From positions 3,100,001 through 3,164,000 of the forward strand of contig NZ_CP012938.1 in NCBI RefSeq assembly GCF_001314995.1: a stretch of 64,000 bases of DNA, in the 5' to 3' direction. This DNA comes from Bacteroides ovatus (GTDB lineage Bacteria; Bacteroidota; Bacteroidia; Bacteroidales; Bacteroidaceae). Each line of letters begins with the position of its first letter. The first letter of the stretch is position 1. The notes under the pieces were generated by a model that worked only from the letters and a program-made list of their open reading frames with translations, did no database searches and had not been told where the DNA came from. Of the stretch, positions 19,170-29,197 are shown in pieces. A program made the position numbers and the translations under genes.

Positions 19170-19204
19170 ATACATATCGAACATCCAGATACAAGCAGGA
19201 TACA
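19170..19204. promoter_or_regulatory. Candidate HTCS operator (ATACA repeats), first operon
   Basis: ATACAT at 19170, GATACA at 19188 and GATACAT at 19199, all in the same orientation, the last two exactly 11 bases (one helical turn) apart. Similar pairs occur at 55165/55207 and 59568/59579. The HTCS protein ends in an AraC-type DNA-binding domain, a class that binds direct repeats on one face of DNA, so these are proposed as its binding sites. Confidence 0.4.
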
Positions 19205-19423
19205 TAAATCGGTAAACATCAAACATACCCGCCAATAAAACGAATCAAACCGGTTCCAAAAGGAGAAAACTCAATTGTTTAAGCCTACCAATGAGTCTCT
19301 ATTTTATATGCATTAAGATATAAACCTGCATTTTTCTCCATGGTGGGACGATTTAGCTTTTCTATCTTTCCTACTTAATCTGTATCTATAATTTAATTCC
19401 GCCAACGGATACAGAATCGTATA

Positions 19424-21535
19424 TTACAACCTTAGTTGCTGACGAGTAGGGCAACCATGCAAGCTCAATCCTATGTGAAAATTCATTAGCTGTTCAAGGT
19501 CGTAAACAGGACGTTCATAATCGCTGGGGAAAGGCAAATGATGAAATGTTTGAAAGTAAAGCAAACAGGCATCCTTCCACCATTGGGCATCGTGCGTTTG
19601 TATTTTCAACTTATGCTGCACATGCTCAAACCGTTCTTTATCCACATAGGGTTGCAGAGCATCCCATCGTTTTTGAAATCCTCGTGCCTGTTCCAGTCCC
19701 GTTTGATAACGATGACATAACTCGTGCCACAGTGTGCGGCCGCTATGTAACTTTTCATTCCATCCTACCCGATGAAACCAAAGCAGATACTCGTCAGGAC
19801 AAGTGGCACGGTTCTCCCACATATCAAACAAGGGTGAAGCATATTGTGCGGTACCCCCACTACCAGTAGCTACTGTTCGGTCAAAACCAATGCCAAGAGA
19901 GTCGGATCTATGATAGTAAAGAGGTGACCAATCGGCTCGCATTCCCTTCTCGGTATACCAAGGAGCCGGACCATAATGGTGCACTTCGGCAAAAATATGA
20001 TGCAAGCCGATAGGCATCATATAATTGACCAATGCTTCGCGCGTATCAAGCATAAGCTGAGAGGCCGATTTCACAAAATCAGTATTGTCCGTAAAGGTTT
20101 GCTTTAACCATTCCTTGGCTATTTCTTCCGAAGTGAGTTGTTCGTTCCAAGCCAATCGGCCAAACGCATACCAGTTAGCCTGTGCAAAATGGTGTCCACA
20201 CCAATTGATGTCATCACCGATATTCGCTACACCGGCAATGGCCGATAAGCCATGCAGCCTTTGGGCTGTAATGCCTGCCACGGTAGGTTTAACAGAACTA
20301 TCCGATTGTCTACAATAAGTATTTGCATCCAAACATTCTTTCCACAAAGGGGCTTGATAAAACAGATGATTAGAAGCACCTAAATACTCTTGCGTGATTT
20401 GAAATTCCACCATCTGTTGTGTATGAGGCATACGACCAAAAAGTGGATTGAATGGTTCGCGAGGCTGAAAATCGACAGGTCCATTCTTGATTTGCAGAAT
20501 CACATTATCGCGAAACCGGCCATCCAACGATTCAAATTCCAATAAAGCCTGCATAGCCCTGTCTTCACTGGCAGCTTTATAAACAAAGGAGCGCCACATC
20601 ACAATGCCACCATAGGGACGCAGCGCATCGGCCAACATATTGGCTCCATCCACATGGGTACGACCATAATCGCAGGGACCAGGCTTTCCTTCACTATTGG
20701 CTTTCACCAAAAAGCCTCCAAAATCGGGCACTAATTGGTAGATTTCTTTCGCCTTATCCTGCCACCAGGCTATCACCTTCTCATCCATAGGGTCGGCTGT
20801 AGGTAGTTTACCTAACTCTTTGGGCGAGGCAAAATTTACACAAAGATAAACCTTCACCCCATAAGGGCGAAAGATGTCGGCCAGAATTTTCACCTTCTGA
20901 AGATAGGCAGTAGCCAGCATTTCGGGCGAAGCGTTTACGTTATTCAGCACCGAGGCGTTGATACCTACCGAGGCGCATGCCCGTGCATATTGCTCATACC
21001 GAGGCGAAATAGTTTGAGGCATCTCCTCCCATTTCCACAGAGAATTTCCTGCATATCCACGCTCAATAGTTCCATTCAAATTGTCCCAATGGTTAAGTAC
21101 ACGCAAGGCATAAGTGGGCTTTTCCACCTTATTTATACATTCAACAGGTTCACCACAAGCCTTATGGCGCAACAAATCGTAAGTGGCATATAGCAAGCCC
21201 TGTGTGGAAGCTGAAGTCAACAACGCTTTTCCATCGGCATCTGTATAGATTGAGTACTCCTCATCAACAGCTGGGGGCTTCGCCTTTGAACTTTTTCTTT
21301 TTACCAGTTTGTACTCTATACGTTGACTCCATCCGCCCTCTTGTAACTCGCGCATCGCAATCTTCATGGTGGGATGATTTTTATCAACCCCTTTACATAC
21401 TACATCCATCTCCAATGGCTCGCACTGATTGGCGGATGGAGTCCGCAACCATAATTTACTACCATCTTCTGCTTGCAAGAGGGGGAAGTCCATGAGGCAG
21501 AAGAGACATAAAACTAAAAATTTCTTTTTAACCAT
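19424..21535 (-). CDS. GH67 alpha-glucuronidase
   Basis: A 703-residue secreted protein (signal peptide to about LLQAE). The N-terminal hexosaminidase-like alpha/beta domain is followed by the GH67 barrel and a helical C-terminal domain. Catalytic residues fit the family: acid E282 in KANSEGKPGP, and the base pair D355 (KNGPVDFQPREP) and E383 (FQITQEYLGASN). It removes (4-O-methyl)glucuronic acid from the non-reducing end xylose of short oligosaccharides, probably in the periplasm. This complements GH115 (35-40 kb), which acts on internal decorations. It is the last gene of the enzyme block that starts with GH97 and is 20 bases after GH3. Confidence 0.97.
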   Translation of the reverse strand: MVKKKFLVLCLFCLMDFPLLQAEDGSKLWLRTPSANQCEPLEMDVVCKGVDKNHPTMKIAMRELQEGGWSQRIEYKLVKRKSSKAKPPAVDEEYSIYTDADGKALLTSASTQGLLYATYDLLRHKACGEPVECINKVEKPTYALRVLNHWDNLNGTIERGYAGNSLWKWEEMPQTISPRYEQYARACASVGINASVLNNVNASPEMLATAYLQKVKILADIFRPYGVKVYLCVNFASPKELGKLPTADPMDEKVIAWWQDKAKEIYQLVPDFGGFLVKANSEGKPGPCDYGRTHVDGANMLADALRPYGGIVMWRSFVYKAASEDRAMQALLEFESLDGRFRDNVILQIKNGPVDFQPREPFNPLFGRMPHTQQMVEFQITQEYLGASNHLFYQAPLWKECLDANTYCRQSDSSVKPTVAGITAQRLHGLSAIAGVANIGDDINWCGHHFAQANWYAFGRLAWNEQLTSEEIAKEWLKQTFTDNTDFVKSASQLMLDTREALVNYMMPIGLHHIFAEVHHYGPAPWYTEKGMRADWSPLYYHRSDSLGIGFDRTVATGSGGTAQYASPLFDMWENRATCPDEYLLWFHRVGWNEKLHSGRTLWHELCHRYQTGLEQARGFQKRWDALQPYVDKERFEHVQHKLKIQTHDAQWWKDACLLYFQTFHHLPFPSDYERPVYDLEQLMNFHIGLSLHGCPTRQQLRL

Positions 21536-21555
21536 ACTTAGACTTACTTAATTGT

Positions 21556-24084
21556 TTAACGATAGGTAAACGACACGGCATTTTGCTGATTCGAACAGGG
21601 AACTACCGACAAATTATATTGGTTTCCGTTCAAGCCCCATTCATCTTTATCCTTATTCCAGCGTTTCAACTGTTCTTCCTGAATACAGAATTTTACAGTT
21701 TTTGCTTGTCCCGGTTTCAATGACACACGCTGATAACCTACGAGTTTTTGCTTGAGTCCCTGTTTCTGCCAAGTTGGCGATGATAAATAACATTGTACCA
21801 CCTCTTCGCCTGCATATTTACCAGTATTTCTGATTTCGGCAGACACTTCTACCTTGTCGCCTTGCTGTAGTTTACGATGTTTCATCTTTGGCTTACCATA
21901 TTGATAGTTTGTGTAGCTCAAGCCGAATCCAAAGGGAAAAAGTTCTTTGCCTTTGAAATATTGATAACTGCGTCCATGGGTGATGTCATAATCATCGAGC
22001 GCCGGCAGTTCCGACTCGTCGGCACAAAAGGTTACGGCAGTCTTACCGCTGGGATTGGTCTTGCCCAAGAGGATATTGCTAATGGCTTGGGCTTCACCCT
22101 GACCAGCTATCCATACATTGAGTAAAGCAGCGGGCCCCTCAATAATATCTTTCAGCGCTAAAGTAGAACCGCCTCCTAAGAGAAGGATTGTTTTAGGATT
22201 GGCAGCACACACCTCTTTTATCAATTCGATATGCGCATCGCTCAAGTTCAAATTCTTACGGTCGCGACCTTCGGAAGAATTATCATCGCGCACAAAAAGA
22301 ATAGCCACATCCGAACGTTTGGCAAGTTTGGCAGGCGTGTCATCCGTACCTTTGAAAGGAGGCGTCCACGTCAGACGAATGGGCATTTGGGTGTTCAGCT
22401 CCTCACAATCCACTTTCAGTTTATATTCCTCACCCTCTTTCAAGACAACCTCACACGAAGTCTTGAACCGATGCCCGTTATATTTACTCAACATCTGTTT
22501 GCCATTGATGAACAATTTACCACGCCCCGAAGCCTCCAAATAAAACATGTATCTTCCAGATTGTGGTGCCTTGAGCGTAGATGTCCAGCTAGCAGCACGC
22601 ACTTCCTTTTGTTTCAAAGCGGCATCCTCAGCAAGCTTAAAGTCGAGCGTAAGATCCTGGCGTGTCAATGCCGCCTCTTTCCCCACCTTAGTACCTTCAT
22701 AATAGCGAGCCGTAAAACCTAAAATACCATCGTAAGCTTGGTCAGCCGTTTGTGTCAACAGGTGGGATGGAATCAACACTTCTTGAGATCGCTCCCCCAT
22801 CCAAGTAAGATTGGCCAGCCTGCCCGCATCGTGTGTGAAAGCTTCAAGCAATGTACGATTATATTCAGGCATACCGCTGTAATCACCATAGTAAACAGAC
22901 TTAAAGGCATCACCTATCAAAGCAATATTCAATTTTCGCTTGGACGCATCCGGTTTCAGCGGCAATACCCCTTCATTCTTCAGCAGAATCATAGATTTCT
23001 CCGCCGCTTCGAGTGCGAGTTGCTGGTGACGCTCACATTCTACCACGCTGTATGGCGTATTTTTATAAGGATTGCCTTGGTCAGTACCTTTATCCAATCC
23101 GAGTCGAGCGCGCAAGTCGAGCACGCGTGCAACTGCTACATTTAAGTCGTGTTCCGTAATGAGTCCTTTATGATAGGCTTTCTTCAGTCCGGGACGATAT
23201 TCATCTCTCAACGACATATCGCAACCAGCCCTCAATGCCAAGGCGGCTCCCTCTTCCAGATTAGGTACATATTTATGATGTGTATAAAGTTTGTCAATAG
23301 CCGAACCGTCAGAGATAACCACCCCTTCAAAGCCCCACTCCTTACGCAATACATCAGTAAGCAGCATGGAGTTGGCACAGCAAGGTATACCGTTCAAGGC
23401 ATTATAGGCTCCCATGATAGATTTAACATATCCGCGCACCACCGCATCCCTGAATGCTGGGAAATAATACTCGCGCAATGACACTTCATCAACGATAGCC
23501 GAACCACCCAACCGGCGATTCTCCTCATTGTTGGCCACAAAGTGTTTAGCTGTAGCTACGGTTTTTAAATAGTAGGGATCATCACCCTGCATACCTTTAA
23601 TAAATGAGACACCCATATCCGATGTAAGCAGCGGGTCTTCACTGAAACATTCAGTAGTACGCCCCCAACGCGGATCGCGCGCAATGTTAAGAGTAGGAGA
23701 AAAGAAGGTAAGTCCATAATGGCGATCGCTATAGCCATGTTCACGCACGTCTTGATGATGCTTGGCGCGCGCCTCATCACCTATTGCTATGCCAATGCGA
23801 TGAATCAACTCCGCATCCCATGTAGAGCCCATGCCGATAGGCTTGGGAAACACCGTGGCCTTACCGGCACGAGCTACTCCATGTAAACACTCGCTCCACC
23901 AATCATACTTAGCCAATCCCTCTTGCGGAACTCCGGGGTATCTGGCACAAAGCAAATCAATTTTTTGTTCGACCGATAAACTTTGTAGTTTCTGTTGCAC
24001 ACCCTCCCGATGTGGTTGCGCCCACAAAGGTAGTGTGAGACACCCTACAGACAGTACAACCATTTTTTTGAAGAAATTTCTCAT
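21556..24084 (-). CDS. GH3 beta-xylosidase/beta-glucosidase with PA14 insert
   Basis: The ATG at 24084 is preferred over an upstream one at 24165 because it directly gives a signal peptide (MRNFFKKMVVLSVGCLTLPLWAQ is split here as MRNFFKKM and LPLWAQ). The protein is 842 residues from this start. GH3 N-domain with nucleophile D259 in VVISDGSAID, conserved KHFVANNEENRR and WSECLHGVARAG; a PA14-like domain at about 455-590 (SGRYMFYLEASGRGKLFINGK); GH3 C-domain and a fibronectin-III-like end. The features favour beta-xylosidase. It would release xylose from xylo-oligosaccharides. Neighbours are GH43 upstream and GH67 downstream. Confidence 0.92.
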   Translation of the reverse strand: MRNFFKKMVVLSVGCLTLPLWAQPHREGVQQKLQSLSVEQKIDLLCARYPGVPQEGLAKYDWWSECLHGVARAGKATVFPKPIGMGSTWDAELIHRIGIAIGDEARAKHHQDVREHGYSDRHYGLTFFSPTLNIARDPRWGRTTECFSEDPLLTSDMGVSFIKGMQGDDPYYLKTVATAKHFVANNEENRRLGGSAIVDEVSLREYYFPAFRDAVVRGYVKSIMGAYNALNGIPCCANSMLLTDVLRKEWGFEGVVISDGSAIDKLYTHHKYVPNLEEGAALALRAGCDMSLRDEYRPGLKKAYHKGLITEHDLNVAVARVLDLRARLGLDKGTDQGNPYKNTPYSVVECERHQQLALEAAEKSMILLKNEGVLPLKPDASKRKLNIALIGDAFKSVYYGDYSGMPEYNRTLLEAFTHDAGRLANLTWMGERSQEVLIPSHLLTQTADQAYDGILGFTARYYEGTKVGKEAALTRQDLTLDFKLAEDAALKQKEVRAASWTSTLKAPQSGRYMFYLEASGRGKLFINGKQMLSKYNGHRFKTSCEVVLKEGEEYKLKVDCEELNTQMPIRLTWTPPFKGTDDTPAKLAKRSDVAILFVRDDNSSEGRDRKNLNLSDAHIELIKEVCAANPKTILLLGGGSTLALKDIIEGPAALLNVWIAGQGEAQAISNILLGKTNPSGKTAVTFCADESELPALDDYDITHGRSYQYFKGKELFPFGFGLSYTNYQYGKPKMKHRKLQQGDKVEVSAEIRNTGKYAGEEVVQCYLSSPTWQKQGLKQKLVGYQRVSLKPGQAKTVKFCIQEEQLKRWNKDKDEWGLNGNQYNLSVVPCSNQQNAVSFTYR

Positions 24085-24227
24085 AATATTACTTTTGTTA
24101 TTGATGTTTCTTTCAATGACAAAAGTAGCGCTTAGCCGGCAGAATAGCAGTGAAGCATCAAACAACCAACACTACAGAAAACACACCGCCGTAAACATAG
24201 GATACAAAAAAATGGAATTATAATACA

Positions 24228-25826
24228 TCACTTGAGAAAACAATCCCTCCAAAAAGAATCTACATCCACATAGCCTCCCAACGACTTTGTGGCATAATTG
24301 AAGATAGCGAATTTGCTGCCCATAAACATTTTGGTATGATCAAACTTCATTTTGCAAGGGCAGCCTATCCGCTTCCACGTTTTGTTGTCGTAGCTATAGT
24401 AGAAAGTCGCTTCATCCTTTCCTTTCGTGAAGTCACCGTCGATACGCAGATAGACCACATCGTTCAAGCATTCCACACGTTCTTTCTCTTCCGTCTTCAC
24501 TTCCGTCACCCGTTTGTCCTTATCTGCTAGGCTGACCGACTGAAACGACATCACCAATGACTTCTTTCCCGCTTTCTTCTCCACAGCAAGCACACCCGAC
24601 AATCCGTTGAAAGCGCTGAATCCCGCCACATCGCCATCCGCCATTTTCGATACATCCATCGCCACCACTCCACTACACCGGGGACCGCTCATACGCTGAG
24701 TCAGAGTATTGGGCGCCAAAAACAGGTTTTCCACTACCCTCCCCGTTTTCAGTCGCATGAATCCCGGACGTTCGGTCAACGACCAACAATCATCCATCGG
24801 ATTATGGTTCCACTGCCAATAGAGCGACAAATTGGAGGCGGAAAAATCATCACTTCCCATGATTCCTCCTTTGCAAGCATCGGGATAAGTGGTCAGAGTC
24901 ATTTTCTCAGGCACACGACCGTCGGCATCGCCCAGCATAGGCCAGCCATCCTCCCAACGGCAAGGCATCAGCGTGGGCACACGTCCTATGCCGCCCCGGT
25001 CTTGAAAGATGAAGCCATACCAGTCGCCTTGCGGAGAATCCACGATGCAACCCTGCCCTACACCACCATAGCCTTGGAATTCCGTTTCAAGAATCACCTT
25101 CTTTTCGTAAGGCCCGGTTATCCGGTCGGCACGGTAGCACACTTCACGACGAAGCCGCCCCGGTATGCCCCAATCCATAGAAATCATCATCAGATAATAC
25201 TTTCCGTTATATTTAAAAGCCTGGCTTCCTTCGAGCAATCCCTGTTCATCGGCATCACGTTCAAATATCTTCATATCTATACCTCCCGGTGCCACATCAC
25301 TGAGGTCGCTCTTAAGCTGACGCAACTGCCCGGTTCCGTAAAACAGATAAACTTTCCCGTCATCGTCAAAAAACAAGGAAGCATCATGATGGTGGGGCGG
25401 ACGCGAAACCAGCTTCCACTCTCCCGCCGGATCCTTGGTTGTATAAATGTAGCCACGATGTGGTTCGTCATTAGGTGAGAACCATACATAGAACTGTCCC
25501 TTATGATAGCGGATGCTCGAAGCCCACTGACCACGCCCATACACAGTTCCCTCTTTCAGGTCATAACGAGGCAAGTCGGTCAACTTCTGAAACACATAAC
25601 TAATGGTTTCCCAATGCACCAAATCCTTGGAACGCATCACCGGGCAACCGGGCATCAGATGCATAGTAGTACTAACCAAGTAATAATAGTCGCCCACACG
25701 AATCATCGAAGGGTCGGGCACATCGGCATTAATCACCGGATTGCTAAAAATTTCCCGTTGCTGCGCCACTGTTCCTAAAGAAACGGACATCAGACCTAAT
25801 AATAATATTGTTTTCTTGAAGTTCAT
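24228..25826 (-). CDS. GH43 beta-xylosidase/arabinofuranosidase
   Basis: A 532-residue secreted protein, signal peptide to about VAQQ. Propeller carboxylates: D38 in NADVPDPS, D148 in HHHDASLFFDDDG and E199 in GLLEGSQAF. A C-terminal GH43_C2-type concanavalin-like domain follows at about 320-532. The DVPDPSMIRVGDYYYLVST start is common among xylan-linked GH43 enzymes (of the subfamily 12 type, an impression not a computed assignment). It shares a transcription unit with the acetylesterase-GH95 fusion and GH3. Substrate is probably arabinose or xylose side chains. Confidence 0.9.
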   Translation of the reverse strand: MNFKKTILLLGLMSVSLGTVAQQREIFSNPVINADVPDPSMIRVGDYYYLVSTTMHLMPGCPVMRSKDLVHWETISYVFQKLTDLPRYDLKEGTVYGRGQWASSIRYHKGQFYVWFSPNDEPHRGYIYTTKDPAGEWKLVSRPPHHHDASLFFDDDGKVYLFYGTGQLRQLKSDLSDVAPGGIDMKIFERDADEQGLLEGSQAFKYNGKYYLMMISMDWGIPGRLRREVCYRADRITGPYEKKVILETEFQGYGGVGQGCIVDSPQGDWYGFIFQDRGGIGRVPTLMPCRWEDGWPMLGDADGRVPEKMTLTTYPDACKGGIMGSDDFSASNLSLYWQWNHNPMDDCWSLTERPGFMRLKTGRVVENLFLAPNTLTQRMSGPRCSGVVAMDVSKMADGDVAGFSAFNGLSGVLAVEKKAGKKSLVMSFQSVSLADKDKRVTEVKTEEKERVECLNDVVYLRIDGDFTKGKDEATFYYSYDNKTWKRIGCPCKMKFDHTKMFMGSKFAIFNYATKSLGGYVDVDSFWRDCFLK

Positions 25827-25846
25827 GGATCTGTATGTCTTTAAAG

Positions 25847-28800
25847 TTAATATTTCAGGTTGTCATGCATCTGTAGTGCCAGTTCAGGAGCATAGTCCCT
25901 CTCAAATAGGTAGTGTCCGCCTGCTTCGGTTGTCACATCGTATTCATATACCTTATATAATACGGGAAGCTGGAGTGCTCTCAGTTTATTCGATTTCAAA
26001 GGAGCAGGCACTTCGGCAGGCGCATAAAGCATATTGGGACAAGCGCCTTCTGCAGGTTTCAGTCCCTCGCCCTTCAGAGGCACACAGCTACGTATGCGAA
26101 GCACACCGCCTATGCGTGAGCAAATCTCGGCGCGAAACAATTGTGCCCCACTCCATTCCATATCCACGACAAAACCACCTCGTGCCACCAATCCGCTGAT
26201 TCTTCCTTCCCGCCACTCCTTGGGCAAAGCAGGCAGCAGATGCACGGCTCCATCGTGGCTCTGAAGCAACATTTCCGACACTCCGGCTGTATAACCGAAG
26301 TTTCCGTCTATCTGGAAAGGCGGATGCGCATCGAACAGGTTCGGATACGTACGGCCATCGGGATGTTCCTTCTGCTTTCCATCGCCTGGAAGAAGCCGGA
26401 GCATATTCCGTATGATGCGATAAGCGTGGTTACCATCAAGCATACGCGCCCAGAAATTAATCTTCCAACCTATACTCCAGCCTGTGGCCTGATCGCCACG
26501 CTGGAGCAGCGTGTTCTTGGCGGCAGCAAAAAGTGTGGGCTGCAAATGCGGAGAAATCTGGTTGGAAGGATAAAGCCCGTAGAGATGGGAAATGTGGCGA
26601 TGCTCGTTCTTGGGGTCATCGGCATCGACCATCCATTCCTGTATCTGGTTGTATTTGCCAATCTGCATCGGCGGCAGTTGGGTACAAGTGGCTTGCAGGG
26701 AGTCTTGGTAAGCGGTCGGTTCTCCAAGAATGGTAGCAGCCAGACGTGTGTTGTTAAGGATGTCGAAAGCAATCTGGTTGTCCATGGTGCAACCGGCAGT
26801 CAGGGTAGAGGCTGTGTATCCATGCTCGGGGCTGACGCTCGGCACAGTAACCAGCCAACCATACTTGGGGTGTTTCACCAAGTGGCTCATCATGAAGTCG
26901 GCCGCGCCTTTCATCACCGGATAGTACTTACGCAAGAACGCTTGGTCGCCCGTATAGAGGTAGTGCTGCCAGAGATGTTGGCAAAGCCATGCGCCGCCGT
27001 TGGGCCACATCCCCCAGGTTGCGCCATCGACTGGACCGGCAATACGCCAAAGGTCGGTGTTGTGGTGAGCCACCCAACCCTTGGCACCATAAAGAGTGCG
27101 GGCCGTCTCGTGCCCGGTGACACTGAGGTCTTCGAGCATGGAGAAGAGAGGTTCATGGCATTCGGAGAGGTTGGTTACCTCAGCCGGCCAATAGTTCATT
27201 TCGGTATTGATGTTGATGGTGTACTTGCTGTCCCAAGGTGCGTGAAGGCTACGGCACCAGATACCTTGCAGATTAGCAGGCTGACCACCTGGCTGCGAGG
27301 AGCAGATGAGCAGGTAGCGTCCGTACTGGTAGAGCAAGGCCATCAGGTTGCGATCATCGACACGGTTGAAGTCGGCCACGCGCTGATTAGTGGGAGCCAA
27401 TGAAGCGATGGTAGCAGGCAAATCGAGCTTCACACGATTGAACTGGGTCTGATAGGCTTTTGAATGTGCTTCGAGTGCCTTGGGATAAGGCTGCTTTAAA
27501 GCGGTTTTCAAATAAGCGGCGGCGCGGCGGGAAGCATTTCCGCTCACATCCTTGTAGTTGACAAAGTTGGTGGCTGCCGAGAGGTAAACGGTGGCAGTAG
27601 TGGCTCCTTGCACACCAAGGCGGTCGGGCTGATTCACCTGTTTGCCATCGTGAACCACCTGCACCTGCCATTCGCCTTTGATGGCCGAAGCAACGCCTTC
27701 CTGCTCCATGCCGATGCATTGCATGGTCAGCTTATTGCCCCTCACCTTGACTACGGGATGGAGGAGAGCAGACCCATCAGCCTCTTTCGGGGTGTCGTAA
27801 CCCAAACTGAACAGCAAAGCCCCCTTGCGGTTGGCTTCGAGACGGACAATAATGACCTGGTCGGTCATTGACGAGAAGGCGGTACGGGTATAAGTCACGC
27901 CGTCCACCTCGTAACAGGTGGTGGCAGTGGCATCTTCGATGTCAAGTTCACGATAATAGTTGGTAGCCTTCTCGTGGCCCGGCTGTAAAATGAGCAAGCT
28001 GCCCATGTTGAGGTAGCTCATGCCGTGAGGTCCCGAAAAGAAATTCGGATTGATCAGTTTCTGCGCCTCCATAGTCTTATCCTCGAAGATGAGACGACGT
28101 GCCTCGTCAAGCACAGTTTTGGCTTTCGGGCTGTTGTTGTGATGGGGTCCGCCTGCCCAGAAGGTTTCTTCGTTAATCTGCAATTCTTCACGTCCGGCAC
28201 CGCCATAGACCATGGCGCCAAGGCGTGAATTGCCGATAGGCAAAGCCTCCTCCCAATGTTGCGCGGGACGGTTGTACCAAAGTTTCAGACGAGTGACGTC
28301 GTACTTGTTGACCAAAGGCTTGACACCTTGCAGCTTCAACGCTGTTTCGGCAAAGCGCGAACCCATCATGCGGTAGCCTTGTGCAGTGTAGTGAAGAAAG
28401 TCTTTTGCCGCCGGACAATAATCCGACTTCACCACATGAGCCGTCGGAATCACTTCGGGCAGACGGTTGATGAGAAGATTGTGGGAAGCACAAATGCCGC
28501 GTTCGGTGCGGTTGACCACTTCACCGACAATCAAAGGGACATCCACGGCCTTCAGACCGAGGTCGGCAAGTATATGACCATAGACTTCTTTCACCTGTCC
28601 GAGCCAACGGGGATCACCCGAATTCGACTCGCCTTGGAGCATCAGGACGCCTTTGATGACACCCTCTTTCTGCGCCTTGCGTGCCAAGGCAATAAGTCGT
28701 CCATAGGGGTCGTTGTCGTATTCGGTAGCCATCTTCTTCAACCAATCGGGTTGCGAAGCGATATGTCCCTTACAGTTTGCCTTGTCGAATATCTCGATGC

Positions 28801-29149
28801 GGCAGCCACCGATGGCGACATTGATGACACCCACACGCACCTGCTTGGGCAGGTTGTCCACCATCATGCGACCAAAGTAATCGCAAGGGGTCAAGCCCGT
28901 ATAGGGGCGGCAGAGCGGAGGAGTCGCCGTGCGCCACTCGCCCATCTTCCAGCCTTTTTCGGCATTGTCAACCGCGTTCATCACCATAAAGCGGGGATTG
29001 ACTCCATGCTGGTCGATTTCCTCCACCTTGGCACTGCCTTCCATATTGCTCTGCCCGAAAGCCAGATAGATGTGGAAGTCTTTGTCCTGTGCGTTCACCA
29101 TACCGGTGAACACTAAGAACGAAAAGAGAAAAGGAATAAAATGTTTCAT
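25847..29149 (-). CDS. Sialate-O-acetylesterase-like (SASA) / GH95 fusion enzyme
   Basis: A 1100-residue secreted protein. Residues 1-280 form an SGNH-type carbohydrate esterase: nucleophile S34 in [13 protein letters not shown] near 170, and the D-x-x-H pair in [10 protein letters not shown]. Residues about 290-1100 are GH95: [23 protein letters not shown] at the start (split across the junction), [15 protein letters not shown] and [12 protein letters not shown] in the active site. GH95 enzymes hydrolyse alpha-L-fucose or alpha-L-galactose; members in xylan loci remove alpha-L-galactose. The esterase would remove acetyl groups, so the fusion can deacetylate and trim one side chain. It lies in a GC-rich block with GH43 and GH97. 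Confidence 0.9.
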   Translation of the reverse strand: MKHFIPFLFSFLVFTGMVNAQDKDFHIYLAFGQSNMEGSAKVEEIDQHGVNPRFMVMNAVDNAEKGWKMGEWRTATPPLCRPYTGLTPCDYFGRMMVDNLPKQVRVGVINVAIGGCRIEIFDKANCKGHIASQPDWLKKMATEYDNDPYGRLIALARKAQKEGVIKGVLMLQGESNSGDPRWLGQVKEVYGHILADLGLKAVDVPLIVGEVVNRTERGICASHNLLINRLPEVIPTAHVVKSDYCPAAKDFLHYTAQGYRMMGSRFAETALKLQGVKPLVNKYDVTRLKLWYNRPAQHWEEALPIGNSRLGAMVYGGAGREELQINEETFWAGGPHHNNSPKAKTVLDEARRLIFEDKTMEAQKLINPNFFSGPHGMSYLNMGSLLILQPGHEKATNYYRELDIEDATATTCYEVDGVTYTRTAFSSMTDQVIIVRLEANRKGALLFSLGYDTPKEADGSALLHPVVKVRGNKLTMQCIGMEQEGVASAIKGEWQVQVVHDGKQVNQPDRLGVQGATTATVYLSAATNFVNYKDVSGNASRRAAAYLKTALKQPYPKALEAHSKAYQTQFNRVKLDLPATIASLAPTNQRVADFNRVDDRNLMALLYQYGRYLLICSSQPGGQPANLQGIWCRSLHAPWDSKYTININTEMNYWPAEVTNLSECHEPLFSMLEDLSVTGHETARTLYGAKGWVAHHNTDLWRIAGPVDGATWGMWPNGGAWLCQHLWQHYLYTGDQAFLRKYYPVMKGAADFMMSHLVKHPKYGWLVTVPSVSPEHGYTASTLTAGCTMDNQIAFDILNNTRLAATILGEPTAYQDSLQATCTQLPPMQIGKYNQIQEWMVDADDPKNEHRHISHLYGLYPSNQISPHLQPTLFAAAKNTLLQRGDQATGWSIGWKINFWARMLDGNHAYRIIRNMLRLLPGDGKQKEHPDGRTYPNLFDAHPPFQIDGNFGYTAGVSEMLLQSHDGAVHLLPALPKEWREGRISGLVARGGFVVDMEWSGAQLFRAEICSRIGGVLRIRSCVPLKGEGLKPAEGACPNMLYAPAEVPAPLKSNKLRALQLPVLYKVYEYDVTTEAGGHYLFERDYAPELALQMHDNLKY

Positions 29150-29197
29150 GTTGTCTGATGTTTATCCTATTTATTTACGAAAGTTAGAGGTCGATAG

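Larger units (their letters stand above)
18768..19423. promoter_or_regulatory. Regulatory region and long leader of first SusC/D operon
   Basis: This 656-base gap lies between the GH67 stop and the TIG/NHL start, with no credible gene. It holds a -7 box at 19119-19126, GATACA-type repeats at 19170-19204, three tandem AT-rich direct repeats at 18974-19048, and a perfect inverted repeat with 8-base arms at 18936-18957 (TTTCCTTT and AAAGGAAA). If the -7 box is used, transcription begins near 19112 and the leader is about 345 bases, long enough for RNA-level control. It also contains the 3' region of the GH67 operon; no T-tailed terminator was recognised. Confidence 0.6.

Noticed and set aside
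21556..24165. Longer start for the GH3 gene at 24165
   Set aside because: The added 27 residues do not look like a signal peptide, while ATG 24084 begins one directly.
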